Counted from the stretch's first letter, positions 25,517 through 35,460 are shown. The stretch: 64,000 bases of DNA from Bartonella sp. WD16.2 (GCF_002022505.1 NZ_CP019781.1:1279001-1343000), one strand, 5' to 3'. Notes: a model not told the origin generated them from the sequence alone. Translations and numbers: made by a program.

Positions 25517-25948
25517 TCACACCTCGCTAACTTGTCTAACTTCTCTTGTGTTTGCACTTGTTAAAGGCATTTTTCCCATAATCTGCGCTTCTCTTGGAAA
25601 TAAACCACGAATAACTTTCAACACTTCAAAAATCTTATTTTGCTCGGTTAAATAGATACATTCTTTCAACCCTTCTAAAAGATCACTATCCGTAAAAGTT
25701 TGAAGCAATTTTTTTAACAATTCAACAAAAACTGCCGATGCCTGTTCAGCTTCTCCTGGATTAATCAACATAAGTTGAGCAGAAAAATAAAGTTGTTTAA
25801 GTGGTGTATCAGTATCTTCAACTTGCAAAACATGCCCCTCTAAAAGAAAAGTCGCATCATTGAGCAATTCAAAAGTCACTTTACGATCTACACGTAAAAC
25901 TGCACCATTAAGAAAAATTTTTTCATTCGGCTTTAATGTCAAATACAT
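25517..25948 (-). CDS. flbT: Flagellin translational repressor FlbT
   Basis: A 143-residue protein; ATG 25948 (MYLTLKPNEKIFLNGAVLRVDRK) follows AGGAGG. The N-terminal sequence and the central L-x-YFSAQLMLINPGE segment match FlbT. In Caulobacter, FlbT binds the flagellin mRNA leader and promotes its decay until the hook is complete; in Brucella and rhizobia it can act positively. It overlaps the flgD region by coupling (2-bp gap) and follows flaF, its usual partner. Confidence 0.95.
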   Translation of the reverse strand: MYLTLKPNEKIFLNGAVLRVDRKVTFELLNDATFLLEGHVLQVEDTDTPLKQLYFSAQLMLINPGEAEQASAVFVELLKKLLQTFTDSDLLEGLKECIYLTEQNKIFEVLKVIRGLFPREAQIMGKMPLTSANTREVRQVSEV

Positions 25949-25959
25949 TATCTGCCTCC

Positions 25960-26328
25960 TCACTCACACATCTCTGGATTAGCGGAAAGACCATCGCGGA
26001 TAGATTCTGAAATCTCAACGAGAACATCAAAATCAGCAGTTTTTCCCTCATCTAATTTCTGAATTTCCTTTAAAATAAAAAAACCAATAGAGATAAGAGA
26101 TGCCTTTAATTCTGGTGGTAAAGCATTTTCAGCCTGTCCAAGATCTTCAATAAGAATGATCCAAAGCTTCCGAGCAAACTGAACTGCTTCATTAACCTCA
26201 TGTGAACCAGGACCTTTTGCCTTTGCGTCCAAAAGAAGTTTAATGCAACGATCAAACAAAGACCGTTCACGCTCACGTGCGCTCATCGCATCATCTTCCA
26301 TGACATCTTCATATCGCATTTGGTACAT
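25960..26328 (-). CDS. flaF: Flagellin biosynthesis regulator FlaF
   Basis: A 122-residue protein starting at ATG 26328 (MYQMRYEDVMED), with a GAGG site 12 bases upstream. The segment RERERSLFDRCIKLLLDAKAKGPGSHEVNEAVQFARKLWIILIEDLGQAENALPPELKASLISIGFFIL is characteristic of FlaF. By family it is needed for flagellin synthesis and works opposite FlbT. It is directly followed by flbT, as in Caulobacter, Brucella and Sinorhizobium. Confidence 0.95.
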   Translation of the reverse strand: MYQMRYEDVMEDDAMSARERERSLFDRCIKLLLDAKAKGPGSHEVNEAVQFARKLWIILIEDLGQAENALPPELKASLISIGFFILKEIQKLDEGKTADFDVLVEISESIRDGLSANPEMCE

Positions 26329-26344
26329 CAAATAACTGCACCTC

Positions 26345-27427
26345 TTATCTTAAATAATTAACAAGACTTAACTGGCTTATCCGCCCTGTTAAAGTATAAG
26401 AAAGATTTAACATCGCTTCTAACGTTTGAACTTTCTGAATAGCCTCTACTGAATCAACACCAATCAAATCAATCTTTGCATTCATGAGAAGATTTGTTTG
26501 AATCTCAATTCGTTGTGTAGCCGTTTTTACTCTTGCCTCAGCACTCCCTATTCTGGAAGCTATAACAATAATTTCACTAACAGAACTACTTGTAGATGTT
26601 TGATCAGTAGAAGTTCGCGCCTTTGAATATAGACTTTCTTGCGCATCTTTTGACAAACCAATATCACCAAATTCTGCCACCAAAATCATACTTTTCAAGG
26701 CATCGCGAAATCCTTTTTCATTAGCACTCGCTGCAACATTGACTGTTTCACCATTCGATGAAATACGCTTTTCAATAGAGCCATCTTGAGCATTTGAAAA
26801 AATTTTGGTAAAATTTTCTTCATCAAATAAACTACTAAACGGCCCATCAATAAATTCTTCCATCTCTTCACTGGTAAGATCTTCTGGTTTTCTACCACCC
26901 AGAAATTCATCAAATGTATCTTTTACGACTTTACTAGGCCCCGTTTCACCACCAATTTTATAAAAATTCAATGGTGGTTCACTAGTATTAGTCCCACCAA
27001 ATACATATTCACCATTATAATTGGTATTTAAAGCAGAAATAAATGCATTCAAAGAATTCTGTGCAACTGCTTGTATCACAGATGGCGTTGTATTTCCTGG
27101 ATCGCCCACAAGCATATTATTAAAAAGAGTTAATGCTCCTGGTGCAGCTACTTCATCACCGGATGAAATCAAACTGTGTATTGCAGCTTGCATAGAGGAC
27201 ATTCTTAACATTGCCAATTTATTGGTATTACTAAAACCTTCAAGATAACTCATTTGGCTTTCAATATTCACCAAACGTCCCGTTCTGCGCCCTAATGTAA
27301 GACCTGGATCATACAGTTTTCCGGTAGTCGCTTCATAGCTTGCTTGCATTAATTCAGATTGCCCATTAGCAATTACATCACGCCGTGCATTACTTAAAAC
27401 ATATGTTGAAACTGATGGAACTCTCAT
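26345..27427 (-). CDS. flgL: Hook-filament junction protein FlgL
   Basis: A 360-residue protein related to flagellin at both ends: N-terminal MRVPSVSTYVLSNARRDVIANGQSELMQASYEATTGK and C-terminal ARVKTATQRIEIQTNLLMNAKIDLIGVDSVEAIQKVQTLEAMLNLSYTLTGRISQLSLVNYL. These helices form the D0/D1 core. It joins the hook to the filament together with FlgK, whose gene lies 7 bp upstream. The length is normal for alphaproteobacteria. Confidence 0.95.
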   Translation of the reverse strand: MRVPSVSTYVLSNARRDVIANGQSELMQASYEATTGKLYDPGLTLGRRTGRLVNIESQMSYLEGFSNTNKLAMLRMSSMQAAIHSLISSGDEVAAPGALTLFNNMLVGDPGNTTPSVIQAVAQNSLNAFISALNTNYNGEYVFGGTNTSEPPLNFYKIGGETGPSKVVKDTFDEFLGGRKPEDLTSEEMEEFIDGPFSSLFDEENFTKIFSNAQDGSIEKRISSNGETVNVAASANEKGFRDALKSMILVAEFGDIGLSKDAQESLYSKARTSTDQTSTSSSVSEIIVIASRIGSAEARVKTATQRIEIQTNLLMNAKIDLIGVDSVEAIQKVQTLEAMLNLSYTLTGRISQLSLVNYLR

Positions 27428-27434
27428 TTCATAC

Positions 27435-28805
27435 CTACCGAATTGCTATCATAAGATCGTCTAACATTTTACCAACTGTACTAATAATACGCGTAGTGGC
27501 TGCATATGTCTGTTCTAATTGTAACATTAACACCATTTCATCATCTGTATTTACACCCGTTCCGTTGGATAATGCTTCAGATGCATGTAAAAACATTGTG
27601 CTGTGATATTTTGCGTCTTTATCTGCATCTGAACGTAACCCTTCAAGCCAACCAATTGAATTTTTACCAAAATCCATAATAGATTGTTCGGGAGACAAAC
27701 CTGTATCTGCTCCAAATGGCCGCTTTTGATCAAAAGCATCCACTAACGATTGAAGATCCTCACCAAAATGTTCTGGGCCACCACCTTCTGTATTACTATC
27801 AAATACAGAATTAAGCCGTATTCGCCCTGCCAACCCCTCAATAGGACCAACAACACCATCTGGCTGATTATCATCTAAAAACAAGGAAGGAGGCCCTGGA
27901 AACATTTGCATCAAAGCATTTGCCATCTCGTCCAACTGTTTTTGATATTGTGGTGCTATTTCATCACGTATCCTCAACAATCCACCAAGATTGCCACCTC
28001 CATTAGGCTCAACAAAAGATGGATGACCTAATGGCACGCCATCAACAAAGACTTGCTTTCCTGCAACACCAGCTGGCAAGGAGCTGCTCGATTGAAATGT
28101 TACCTCCCGCGGAGTCTTATCATATAAAGTGCTGCCATCCATACCATAAATGGTCATACTCCCATCAGAATGATACACTGTATTAATGCCAATTTCTTGA
28201 GATAAAGCTTTTAAAACTGCATCTCTCTGATCCATATAGATGCTATCATCCCGCCCCGCGTTTCTTTCTCGAACTACATGTTGATCAAGCTCATGAAACT
28301 GTCGCAATAGATCGTTAATATGATCAACAGAGTCTTGAATGTCGCTATCCGCATCATTGCGTAGTTTTTCGATTTCACGATTGCCTTCATTTAAACTGTA
28401 AACCAAATCACGTGCACGATCAACGGCCGCATCTCCTGCAGAACGCTGTTGTGGATCATTCGCATAAGTTTGCAATGCTTTTTGAAAATCGCCAAGCAAT
28501 TGTGAAGGTGCCCGTGAAAATTCATCCACCCCATAAATGTTAGACAAGCGATTAAGCCCGTTAGCGATACTGCCAGCAACAGCAGCTTGACTTGATTTGA
28601 CCAAATAATTATTCAATAAATGAATGTCACCGTCACGACGAACCATAAGATGAATAGAACCTCTTGGCCCTGATTCTATATATGAGGTTCGTCGGACATA
28701 GTTTGGGTCCTGAGCGCCAACTACATTTTGCGAAACAATACCCAATTGACCTGTAGTCGCCTTAAGAGAGTTTCGTGCTGTATTAATTGTTGAGTTAAAC
28801 GCCAT
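27435..28805 (-). CDS. flgK: Hook-filament junction protein FlgK
   Basis: A 456-residue protein beginning with the FlgK pattern STINTARNSLKATTGQLGIVSQNVVGAQDPNYVRR and ending NTDDEMVLMLQLEQTYAATTRIISTVGKMLDDLM, the conserved terminal helices. The middle (DQRDAVLKALSQEIGINTVYHSDGSMTIYGMDG) is also typical. It is placed between flgE and flgL, 30 bp from flgE. The residues NxxNxG of the canonical N-terminus are altered to AQDPNY, as is common in rhizobia. Confidence 0.95.
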   Translation of the reverse strand: MAFNSTINTARNSLKATTGQLGIVSQNVVGAQDPNYVRRTSYIESGPRGSIHLMVRRDGDIHLLNNYLVKSSQAAVAGSIANGLNRLSNIYGVDEFSRAPSQLLGDFQKALQTYANDPQQRSAGDAAVDRARDLVYSLNEGNREIEKLRNDADSDIQDSVDHINDLLRQFHELDQHVVRERNAGRDDSIYMDQRDAVLKALSQEIGINTVYHSDGSMTIYGMDGSTLYDKTPREVTFQSSSSLPAGVAGKQVFVDGVPLGHPSFVEPNGGGNLGGLLRIRDEIAPQYQKQLDEMANALMQMFPGPPSLFLDDNQPDGVVGPIEGLAGRIRLNSVFDSNTEGGGPEHFGEDLQSLVDAFDQKRPFGADTGLSPEQSIMDFGKNSIGWLEGLRSDADKDAKYHSTMFLHASEALSNGTGVNTDDEMVLMLQLEQTYAATTRIISTVGKMLDDLMIAIR

Positions 28806-28835
28806 AATTTGAAATCCTTTTAAATTTTACCTAAA

Positions 28836-30044
28836 TTATCGTTTCAAATTAACAATAACATCCATTAATTCAGAACCCGTTTGAAAGACTTTGGAGTTAG
28901 CCGTATAACTACGTTGAGCTTCAATCATGTCTGTTAATTCATCGCTCATCTCAACGTTTGAATCTTCAAGATAACCTGAAAACAACAAACCAAATACACC
29001 ATCTCCAGGACGTCCCATCATTTGACCCCCTGTACGACTATTAATCCCAAAAACAGTGCCACTTAAAACAGTCAAATTTTCTGGCGATGTCACAGTGGTC
29101 ATACCTACGTATCCTACAATACGCATCTGATGATTAGTATATCTTACCTCAATCTCACCATTGCGACCAAAAGTAAAACTATCAAAAGCACCAGATTCCA
29201 TACCATCTGCTTCAAGTTCAAAGGCAGATAAATTACCCACCTGAGTAACTAAAGAATCTTTTCCTACCCCACCAAAGTTCACATCAACTTCAAAAGTACC
29301 ATCTTCCCCATCATTTTCTGGCAGTGCTAATTTAAAATCGTCTACCGGATCTTTAAGATTACCATCTTTATCAAAAACCAAATCCGTAGTATCAACCTTT
29401 TCTTCTCCAACATAGGCATCAACTGTCCACTCATTGTCATCAGTTTTACGCATATAGAAATCAACCTGGACCTTCTTACCCTGGCTATCATAAGTGGTTA
29501 CCGATTTTTTATGATTATAACTTTCAGGGTCTTTGGGATCAATATCTCCAGGACCCAAAACCATTGCACTGGCGTCAAAATTCACTTTAAAATCAATTTT
29601 TGTCGTGACCTCAGGACCAAATAAATCAGTCGGACCACCTTTAATTTGAATTCTTTGCCCATCCTCATCTAAAAGATAATATCCAGTTAAATTACGAACA
29701 TATCCATCCTTATCACGAGCAAAAGAACCCGCACGCGTTAAATATTCTATTCCGTTTTCATCTGCAACACGAAAAAAACCATTACCATCAATCATCACAT
29801 CAGCCATCCGACCTGTTGCACGCGCCGGACCGCTAATTGAAATGTCATGACCAACATGACTCCTCACTCCACCAGGAACATAAGCATAATCTCCAGAAGG
29901 TATTACATAATTAGAAAATTGGACATCTGTACGTTTATATCCAATCGTATTAACATTGGCGACATTTTCTGCCACACCAGAAAGGCGTGTCCCTTGAGCG
30001 TTCATACCTGAAACACCCGTACGCATCATCCCATAAATACTCAT
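28836..30044 (-). CDS. flgE: Flagellar hook protein FlgE
   Basis: A 402-residue protein starting MSIYGMMRTGVSGMNAQGTRLSGVAENVANVNTIGYKR, the flagellar rod/hook N-terminal motif, and ending SNVEMSDELTDMIEAQRSYTANSKVFQTGSELMDVIVNLKR, the matching C-terminal motif. The middle contains the hook beta domain with NGFFRVADENGIEYLTRAGSF. It is the first gene of the flgE-flgK-flgL-flaF-flbT-flgD-fliQ operon, with about 220 bp of AT-rich upstream DNA before ftcR. Confidence 0.96.
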   Translation of the reverse strand: MSIYGMMRTGVSGMNAQGTRLSGVAENVANVNTIGYKRTDVQFSNYVIPSGDYAYVPGGVRSHVGHDISISGPARATGRMADVMIDGNGFFRVADENGIEYLTRAGSFARDKDGYVRNLTGYYLLDEDGQRIQIKGGPTDLFGPEVTTKIDFKVNFDASAMVLGPGDIDPKDPESYNHKKSVTTYDSQGKKVQVDFYMRKTDDNEWTVDAYVGEEKVDTTDLVFDKDGNLKDPVDDFKLALPENDGEDGTFEVDVNFGGVGKDSLVTQVGNLSAFELEADGMESGAFDSFTFGRNGEIEVRYTNHQMRIVGYVGMTTVTSPENLTVLSGTVFGINSRTGGQMMGRPGDGVFGLLFSGYLEDSNVEMSDELTDMIEAQRSYTANSKVFQTGSELMDVIVNLKR

Positions 30045-30266
30045 ATTATCTCCTGTTAATGTTAGCTTATTACGTTATTATAAGCAGACTTTCTTGCGCG
30101 AAACTTTTGCTTAATATTTCTATCAAAATAAAATGATCTTAAAAAAGACACATTTTACAAATAATTTAATTTTTGACATAGGAGAGAGCGGAATTATTAG
30201 CGCTAACTACAGTGCATCTTAAAAAGAAGGAAAAAAAATAGAAAAAGGTGGAGTTTTTTAAAAGCA

Positions 30267-30953
30267 TTAATTTCTAACTACTAAACTGTAACCGAGAAAG
30301 CGTTTTGAATCGATAATATCGTAACCAATTTTTAATTTTAGTTTTTTACGAAGTTTGCTAATGTGGCTTTCAATAACGTTTTCTTCGATAACATCATCGA
30401 AGACGCCGTAGATGGCATTGAAAATTTGTGTTTTATTAACGCGTTTGCCGTAGTTTGCTGCAAGATATTCGAGAATACGTCTTTCGCGGCGTGGAAGAGG
30501 AAAGTCTGCACCATTGATGCGTGGATCGCGTCCATCGTTAAAGACGCTAATAGGGCCGATTTCTGTTGTAGAGCTAGCATTACGGATATCACCTCCAATG
30601 CGTCGGTGGATGGCAGCGATTCGTGCTAGAATTTCACGTATGTGTATTGGTTTGCGTAAGACATCGTCAATCCCAGCTTGGAAAAGCTCTATCGTATGAT
30701 CGAGAACATTTGTTTCCGTCATAGCTAAAATAGGTGCAGAGCTATATGTGCGAATTTCTTTTGGGAGTTCGATTTGATTTTTACATTTCCCTAAAAGAAC
30801 TGCTTCAATCGATCTTACTTCATGATCCGGAGCTGTTGAAATCCATTCACTAAAATCTGAAGGAAGGAGACCTGTTGTAGCTACTCCTTCTCGAGCGAAT
30901 AGCGTAGAATAGCCATCCGTCACTAATTTACGGTCATCTACTACAACTATCAT
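30267..30953 (-). CDS. ftcR: Flagellar transcriptional regulator FtcR (Rem-like OmpR-type)
   Basis: A 228-residue protein. ATG 30953 ([15 protein letters not shown]) is preferred over a TTG five codons upstream because GAGAAG precedes it. The N-terminal part is a receiver-like domain with the acidic pair D6-D7 and the KP dipeptide ([17 protein letters not shown]). At the phosphorylation position the strand reads EAVLLGKCK, with Gly in place of Asp. The C-terminal half (about 135-228) is an OmpR-type winged helix ([44 protein letters not shown]). In Brucella, FtcR activates flagellar genes such as fliF and flgE; its place between the fliF and flgE operons fits that. Confidence 0.92.
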   Translation of the reverse strand: MIVVVDDRKLVTDGYSTLFAREGVATTGLLPSDFSEWISTAPDHEVRSIEAVLLGKCKNQIELPKEIRTYSSAPILAMTETNVLDHTIELFQAGIDDVLRKPIHIREILARIAAIHRRIGGDIRNASSTTEIGPISVFNDGRDPRINGADFPLPRRERRILEYLAANYGKRVNKTQIFNAIYGVFDDVIEENVIESHISKLRKKLKLKIGYDIIDSKRFLGYSLVVRN

Positions 30954-31189
30954 GCGCTTCTCATTCAAATAACTTAATTTAAAATCTATTTGCGGAAAAA
31001 TTTAAATCTTAATAAGGAGTATAATTTAATCTTTTAAAATACAAGTATTTTTCTAACTTATTCTTATATAAATCAATGATTTACTATTTATAGTTGTATA
31101 ATTAATTTTGATATACAATTTATACTTGTTTAATACATATAAAATTGTTCAAAATGAAACACTATGCCATTTTTTTTTCAAAAAATGAT

Positions 31190-31834
31190 TCAAGACGCAC
31201 TTTTACAAAATGCTCGAGAATTAGGAGTCCATTGACCAAAACCACTTGCAATCATATTACGCATAACACGACATACGTAACGTTTTTGAGCTGGATTGTT
31301 ATTGGGGCCAGCGTGGTAACGTGCGACTGCCATAGTCCAGCTGCCTTCTTTTTGACGCAAACTCCGTAAAAAGCGCGCAGCATAATCCACATTAACATGA
31401 GGTTGCAGCATCTCTGCCACAGAAGAAAAATGCATACGATGGTAGAAATAGTTGATTTGCATACAACCCACATCGATTAATTTAGCACCACGCTGTTGGG
31501 CAATTTTGAAAATACGTAAAGCTTCTGTTTGCGTTTTAGCAAAAACAGTTTTGCCATCAATATTTAACGCATAAGGCTGAAGTGATTCTTTATGACCTGT
31601 TTCTGTTAAACCAATTGCATAAAGAATGCCCAAAGGAATACCATAACGCTTAGACGCGCCAATCATTTCCGCTTCACACACATTTCTAGCAGCCGTAGCG
31701 TTGTTCAGTATAACAAAGCTACACAACCAACCGATAAGGATCATGTGGGTGAACAGTGTCAACGGAAATATCCAACAGCGATGAATCCACCAATAAAAAC
31801 TGTTTAAAAAACTGCCTTGATTCATTTTGCTCAT
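31190..31834 (-). CDS. Lytic transglycosylase (SLT family), flagellar cluster
   Basis: A 214-residue protein from ATG 31834, chosen for the AAGGA site just upstream; a later ATG at 31744 would give a more ordinary signal peptide but no such site. A hydrophobic segment (about residues 28-50) is followed by an SLT catalytic domain: ASKRYGIPLGILYAIGLTETG with the likely catalytic Glu, then DVGCMQINYFYH and ARYHAGPNNNPAQKRYVCRV. It would cut peptidoglycan to let the rod or motor through, a role held by flagellar SLT proteins in rhizobia, which lack FlgJ-type muramidases. The 5' end overlaps fliK by up to 116 bp. Confidence 0.83.
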   Translation of the reverse strand: MSKMNQGSFLNSFYWWIHRCWIFPLTLFTHMILIGWLCSFVILNNATAARNVCEAEMIGASKRYGIPLGILYAIGLTETGHKESLQPYALNIDGKTVFAKTQTEALRIFKIAQQRGAKLIDVGCMQINYFYHRMHFSSVAEMLQPHVNVDYAARFLRSLRQKEGSWTMAVARYHAGPNNNPAQKRYVCRVMRNMIASGFGQWTPNSRAFCKSAS

Positions 31835-32876
31835 TCTGATCCTTATGACCAAAAGCCTGACGCTGACCATTGAAATTCTGTCCACTATCATTCTGCCCAG
31901 ACCCTTGATCTATCTGCGAAGACTGGCCATGCTGAATAGTTTGAACACTTTTATCAATAATACTGACTAATACGCGGCCTTCATCATTAACAGGCACCTT
32001 TTCCAAAATGCGGATCAACATCTGTTGATTATTACCCAAAAGACGCACTGCTTCTTGACGTTGAATATGCAATTCAACATGGAGCCCTTGTGCACTCATA
32101 CGTAATTTAGCATCAATCGTTCCAAGCTCAGCAGGTGTTAACTTCAAACGCAACAATTGCACATGACCAACCTTTTTATTTAACGTAATGTCAACATCGA
32201 TTAACTTATTGATTAAATTAGAATTTTCTCCTTGAAGAGCAAGTTTATCACCTATTTCAAGATTCTCTAGAAGTTGAGATTTTTCAGCCCCTACATCCAA
32301 ACGGGTTATTAATGGTTCATTATTTTGTGTAATACTGTGCGTAAAATTTTGTACAAATTTCTGTGCAAGCGGATTTTTTCCAACGGTTTTAACTTGGTGC
32401 TCTTCTTGAATTTCATCCTTAACCACATCCGCTTTTTGAATCTCTGTAATCTTTTGATCTTTCACATTACTCTTCATAGAAGATGGCAAGTTCTCATTTT
32501 TTTCAAATCTATCTGATTCTTGCACATTTTTTTCTTGTTTCACAAATTGTTGCACCAAACATAAAGGGCAAGAAACATCTTGAAAAGGCACTCTTTTTTT
32601 ATCTGTTAAACGTTTATTTTTTGCACTTAAAGTTTCAACACCATCTTGTTCTAATTCTAGATCTTCCTTTAAAGCTTCTTCTTCTCGTTCCTGAATATGT
32701 GAAGAATCTTCTTCAAAAACCTTTTCATCCGACATCTTTGTGTCTTGACTAACCAGCGCTTTAAACGCTTCACGCAATTGATTTCTTACGCCTTCTTTTG
32801 GTTGGACCGAAACCTTATTAACTTTAGAAACTGATGTAGAAAGAATATCACACAATTCATCAGTATTTATCATCAT
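31719..32876 (-). CDS. fliK: Flagellar hook-length control protein FliK (MotD-type)
   Basis: A 385-residue protein. The long N-terminal part (1-200) is charged and probably disordered. The C-terminal domain has the Flg_hook pattern: VQLLRLKLTPAELGTIDAKLRMSAQGLHVELHIQRQEAVRLLGNNQQMLIRIL (about residues 235-290), with a Gln/Ser/Gly-rich tail. In Sinorhizobium the gene at this place was first called motD and then recognised as fliK, which sets hook length and switches export to filament proteins. It starts 2 bp after motC; its last part overlaps the start of the transglycosylase gene. Confidence 0.88.
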   Translation of the reverse strand: MMINTDELCDILSTSVSKVNKVSVQPKEGVRNQLREAFKALVSQDTKMSDEKVFEEDSSHIQEREEEALKEDLELEQDGVETLSAKNKRLTDKKRVPFQDVSCPLCLVQQFVKQEKNVQESDRFEKNENLPSSMKSNVKDQKITEIQKADVVKDEIQEEHQVKTVGKNPLAQKFVQNFTHSITQNNEPLITRLDVGAEKSQLLENLEIGDKLALQGENSNLINKLIDVDITLNKKVGHVQLLRLKLTPAELGTIDAKLRMSAQGLHVELHIQRQEAVRLLGNNQQMLIRILEKVPVNDEGRVLVSIIDKSVQTIQHGQSSQIDQGSGQNDSGQNFNGQRQAFGHKDQNEQNESRQFFKQFLLVDSSLLDISVDTVHPHDPYRLVV

Positions 32877-32878
32877 AT

Positions 32879-34231
32879 CTATGTTCCCAATAATTTATCG
32901 ACTTCGTCTATTTTTTCTTGTGCTTGTTCGATAAGCTGATTCATTTTCATTTCTGTTGACGTAGAAGATGGAGCATTTTGTTGCTCGACAGCTTCTTTTG
33001 ACATTGTCTCTAACTCTTTTTGACTTTGCAATTGTATAGAACTTTGTGTTTTAATTTCTTTTTGACCACCCACTAAAGAAGAAGTAACTTTTTGTGCCAC
33101 AGCCTGCGCAGCAATAAATAACAAGCGATCTTTTTCTGATAAATCTTCGCATGAAATATTCTGTAACAATTGTTGCGCTTCATATGCTGTTACAGAACTA
33201 GCTAAACTAGCTGCATAATAAAGGCGAGCCGGTGCATCATTTACGTTAAGTTTATGCGCTAATATCAGAGCCTTTTGAGCACTCAATTGCGCTCTTTCCA
33301 TACGCGCATTAATCAACGCAGTGCGACTCACATCCATATATGCCATCAATTGTACCATAGGTGGTGCATATGAAACCAACGCCTCTAACTGTTGATCATC
33401 TAATTTCTCATCAATCCGTGGTATAGCAATTCCAAACTCACGCCAAAAGTTACTCGCATAAGGCGACTTTCCAAATCGACTTGCATAATTGCGTACTAAT
33501 AAAGCCAAAAGGTCCATCTTACCGAGAAGAGTCGCAACCTTAATCTCACGACGAATTGCACTTTCTTCAAATAAAGTCCCCGAGGAAAGAAGCCTTACTT
33601 GATCCAATTGTTTCATAGCTAAAACAGGATTTTCTATAATCGTATTACCAACCGTAGAAAGAACTATAGAAAAAAATAAAGCAGGTGGAATAGACTGAAT
33701 ATCTTCATCAGTTAAGTTTGCAAAAACTTTAAAAAAGACTTCCTGTTCATGAGACAAATAAGCCAAAACGCCAGTCACTATATTTTCTGCAATCACCCCT
33801 TGCCCATAATTTTTTAAAATTACACGCACAACCGAAGGATTGCCACCATTAAAAAGGTAAATCAATAATGCATAAAGATTTTGTTTATCTTTCCAAACTT
33901 TAGGATTTAAATTTAAAAATTTTTCACCAATTTCCCTTAAAATCTGCGGTTGTTTTTGCAGTGCTTCCTCTTGGCCTGATACAATTTGATCTTGTAAATT
34001 TTGCAAAGAACGAACAAGCTGCACTGGACGAGACAAAACAGTTCCTAATCTAACAGAAGACTCTACAGATTTAGAAGAAGATACTGCCTGCGCCAAAAAC
34101 ATCGCCTCAGCTTGTCTATAAGAAGCTGATTCTTCTTTTTGCATAGAGATCCCTGCTCCTTGTGCAAAAATCCCTTGTGTAAAGGTTACAAAAAACAAAA
34201 GACCAGCACCGTATGTCCTTCTCATAATCAC
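32879..34231 (-). CDS. motC: Motility protein MotC, periplasmic motor component
   Basis: A 450-residue protein with a signal peptide (about residues 1-23, ending IFAQG). The mature part is helical and contains the MotC-type region PQILREIGEKFLNLNPKVWKDKQNLYALLIYLFNGGNPSVVRVIL and AMKQLDQVRLLSSGTLFEESAIRREI. MotC is found in rhizobia and Brucella, acting in the periplasm on MotB of the proton-driven motor. It overlaps motB by 4 bp and is followed by fliK, the standard rhizobial order. Confidence 0.93.
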   Translation of the reverse strand: MIMRRTYGAGLLFFVTFTQGIFAQGAGISMQKEESASYRQAEAMFLAQAVSSSKSVESSVRLGTVLSRPVQLVRSLQNLQDQIVSGQEEALQKQPQILREIGEKFLNLNPKVWKDKQNLYALLIYLFNGGNPSVVRVILKNYGQGVIAENIVTGVLAYLSHEQEVFFKVFANLTDEDIQSIPPALFFSIVLSTVGNTIIENPVLAMKQLDQVRLLSSGTLFEESAIRREIKVATLLGKMDLLALLVRNYASRFGKSPYASNFWREFGIAIPRIDEKLDDQQLEALVSYAPPMVQLMAYMDVSRTALINARMERAQLSAQKALILAHKLNVNDAPARLYYAASLASSVTAYEAQQLLQNISCEDLSEKDRLLFIAAQAVAQKVTSSLVGGQKEIKTQSSIQLQSQKELETMSKEAVEQQNAPSSTSTEMKMNQLIEQAQEKIDEVDKLLGT

Positions 34232-35460
34232 GGTGTTTTTTCCTCTTGAGAAACTGACTTCATTTGTCTTTGTCCCGACTGTTTAGATGGGGTCTTTTCT
34301 AATGCAGGCATTTTCTGTGCACGATCAACATTCGGATCCTGTATAAAAATGGATATACGCCGATTTTCAGAAGCATAAGGATCTTGTCTGTTTTTTAAAT
34401 CCCGATCTGCATAACCTTCAACACGCAAAATGCGTTTTTCATCCAAACCACCGCGCACTAACATATAATAAGCCATCTGTGCACGTGATGTTGAAAGTTG
34501 CCAATTATCACGAGCTACACTACGATAAGGCCGTGCATCAGTATGACCACTTACCACGACATTTCCTGGATGCTGTGCAATAACTTTTGCTATACGATCA
34601 ATAAATTTAACTGTTTGTGCCGTAGGAACAGATGAACCAACTCTAAACATTTCATACTCAGGCTGGTCCATCAACTCAATCATAACGCCTTCTCTGACTG
34701 GCAACACACTAGCGGATAAATGATTTTCATCAGTTATTTCTTTAATAAGATCTGCTACCTCTTTTGCAAAATCACGTGACGCCTGAGAAGGAAGATTTTC
34801 CTGCGCAAGTTGCTGCTGTGCCTGACCCTCCTCCCACTCTATTGCTCGCGCATTCAATGTGCTGTTATTTGCAACCGTCTCCTGCTGTGAAGTCAATCTT
34901 TTAGCACTTTCATGAGATGCTGCATGTTTCTTCCAATAATGAGGTGAAAATGGATCCCGATAATCAGTGACTGGTAAATTCTCTTTCGAATCACCCTTGC
35001 TCCTACCCATAAAAGCGTCATGCTTCCCATCCTTATCAGGAAGATCTTGCACATTTTTCTGTGATTGAACAATTTTTTCCAATCCGCTATAGGGATCACG
35101 CATCAACTCTGCTTCTTCCAAACCAATCGACTGAACACTTTCTGATTTAGCATCACCTCCACATGTCTGTCCAACAGGACAAATTTTGCTTTCCTCAACA
35201 TCACTTTTTTTCTGAATGCTACGATCACTTGTTTGAGAATCCATAAGTTTGATTGGATTAAAATAATTTGCAATAGCCTCTTTAGTTTCTTCATCTTTTG
35301 CGTTAACAAGCCACATCACAAGAAAAAGTGCCATCATTGCTGTCATAAAATCAGCATAAGCAATTTTCCAAACACCCCCATGATGTTCGTCATGATTGTC
35401 ATGACCCCCACGACGAACAATAATAATTTCAGAGTGAGACTGTCCACCATCAGATTTCAT
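34228..35460 (-). CDS. motB: Flagellar stator protein MotB
   Basis: A 410-residue protein with one N-terminal membrane helix (about residues 32-54, IAYADFMTAMMALFLVMWLVNA) containing the likely proton-binding Asp37. A long charged linker follows, then a C-terminal OmpA-like peptidoglycan-binding domain (about residues 265-375: VVVSGHTDARPYRSVARDNWQLSTSRAQ..YYM..ENRRISIFI). It anchors the MotA/MotB stator to the cell wall; motA is encoded at 58779. The gene overlaps the FliH-like gene and motC by 4 bp each. Confidence 0.95.
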   Translation of the reverse strand: MKSDGGQSHSEIIIVRRGGHDNHDEHHGGVWKIAYADFMTAMMALFLVMWLVNAKDEETKEAIANYFNPIKLMDSQTSDRSIQKKSDVEESKICPVGQTCGGDAKSESVQSIGLEEAELMRDPYSGLEKIVQSQKNVQDLPDKDGKHDAFMGRSKGDSKENLPVTDYRDPFSPHYWKKHAASHESAKRLTSQQETVANNSTLNARAIEWEEGQAQQQLAQENLPSQASRDFAKEVADLIKEITDENHLSASVLPVREGVMIELMDQPEYEMFRVGSSVPTAQTVKFIDRIAKVIAQHPGNVVVSGHTDARPYRSVARDNWQLSTSRAQMAYYMLVRGGLDEKRILRVEGYADRDLKNRQDPYASENRRISIFIQDPNVDRAQKMPALEKTPSKQSGQRQMKSVSQEEKTP

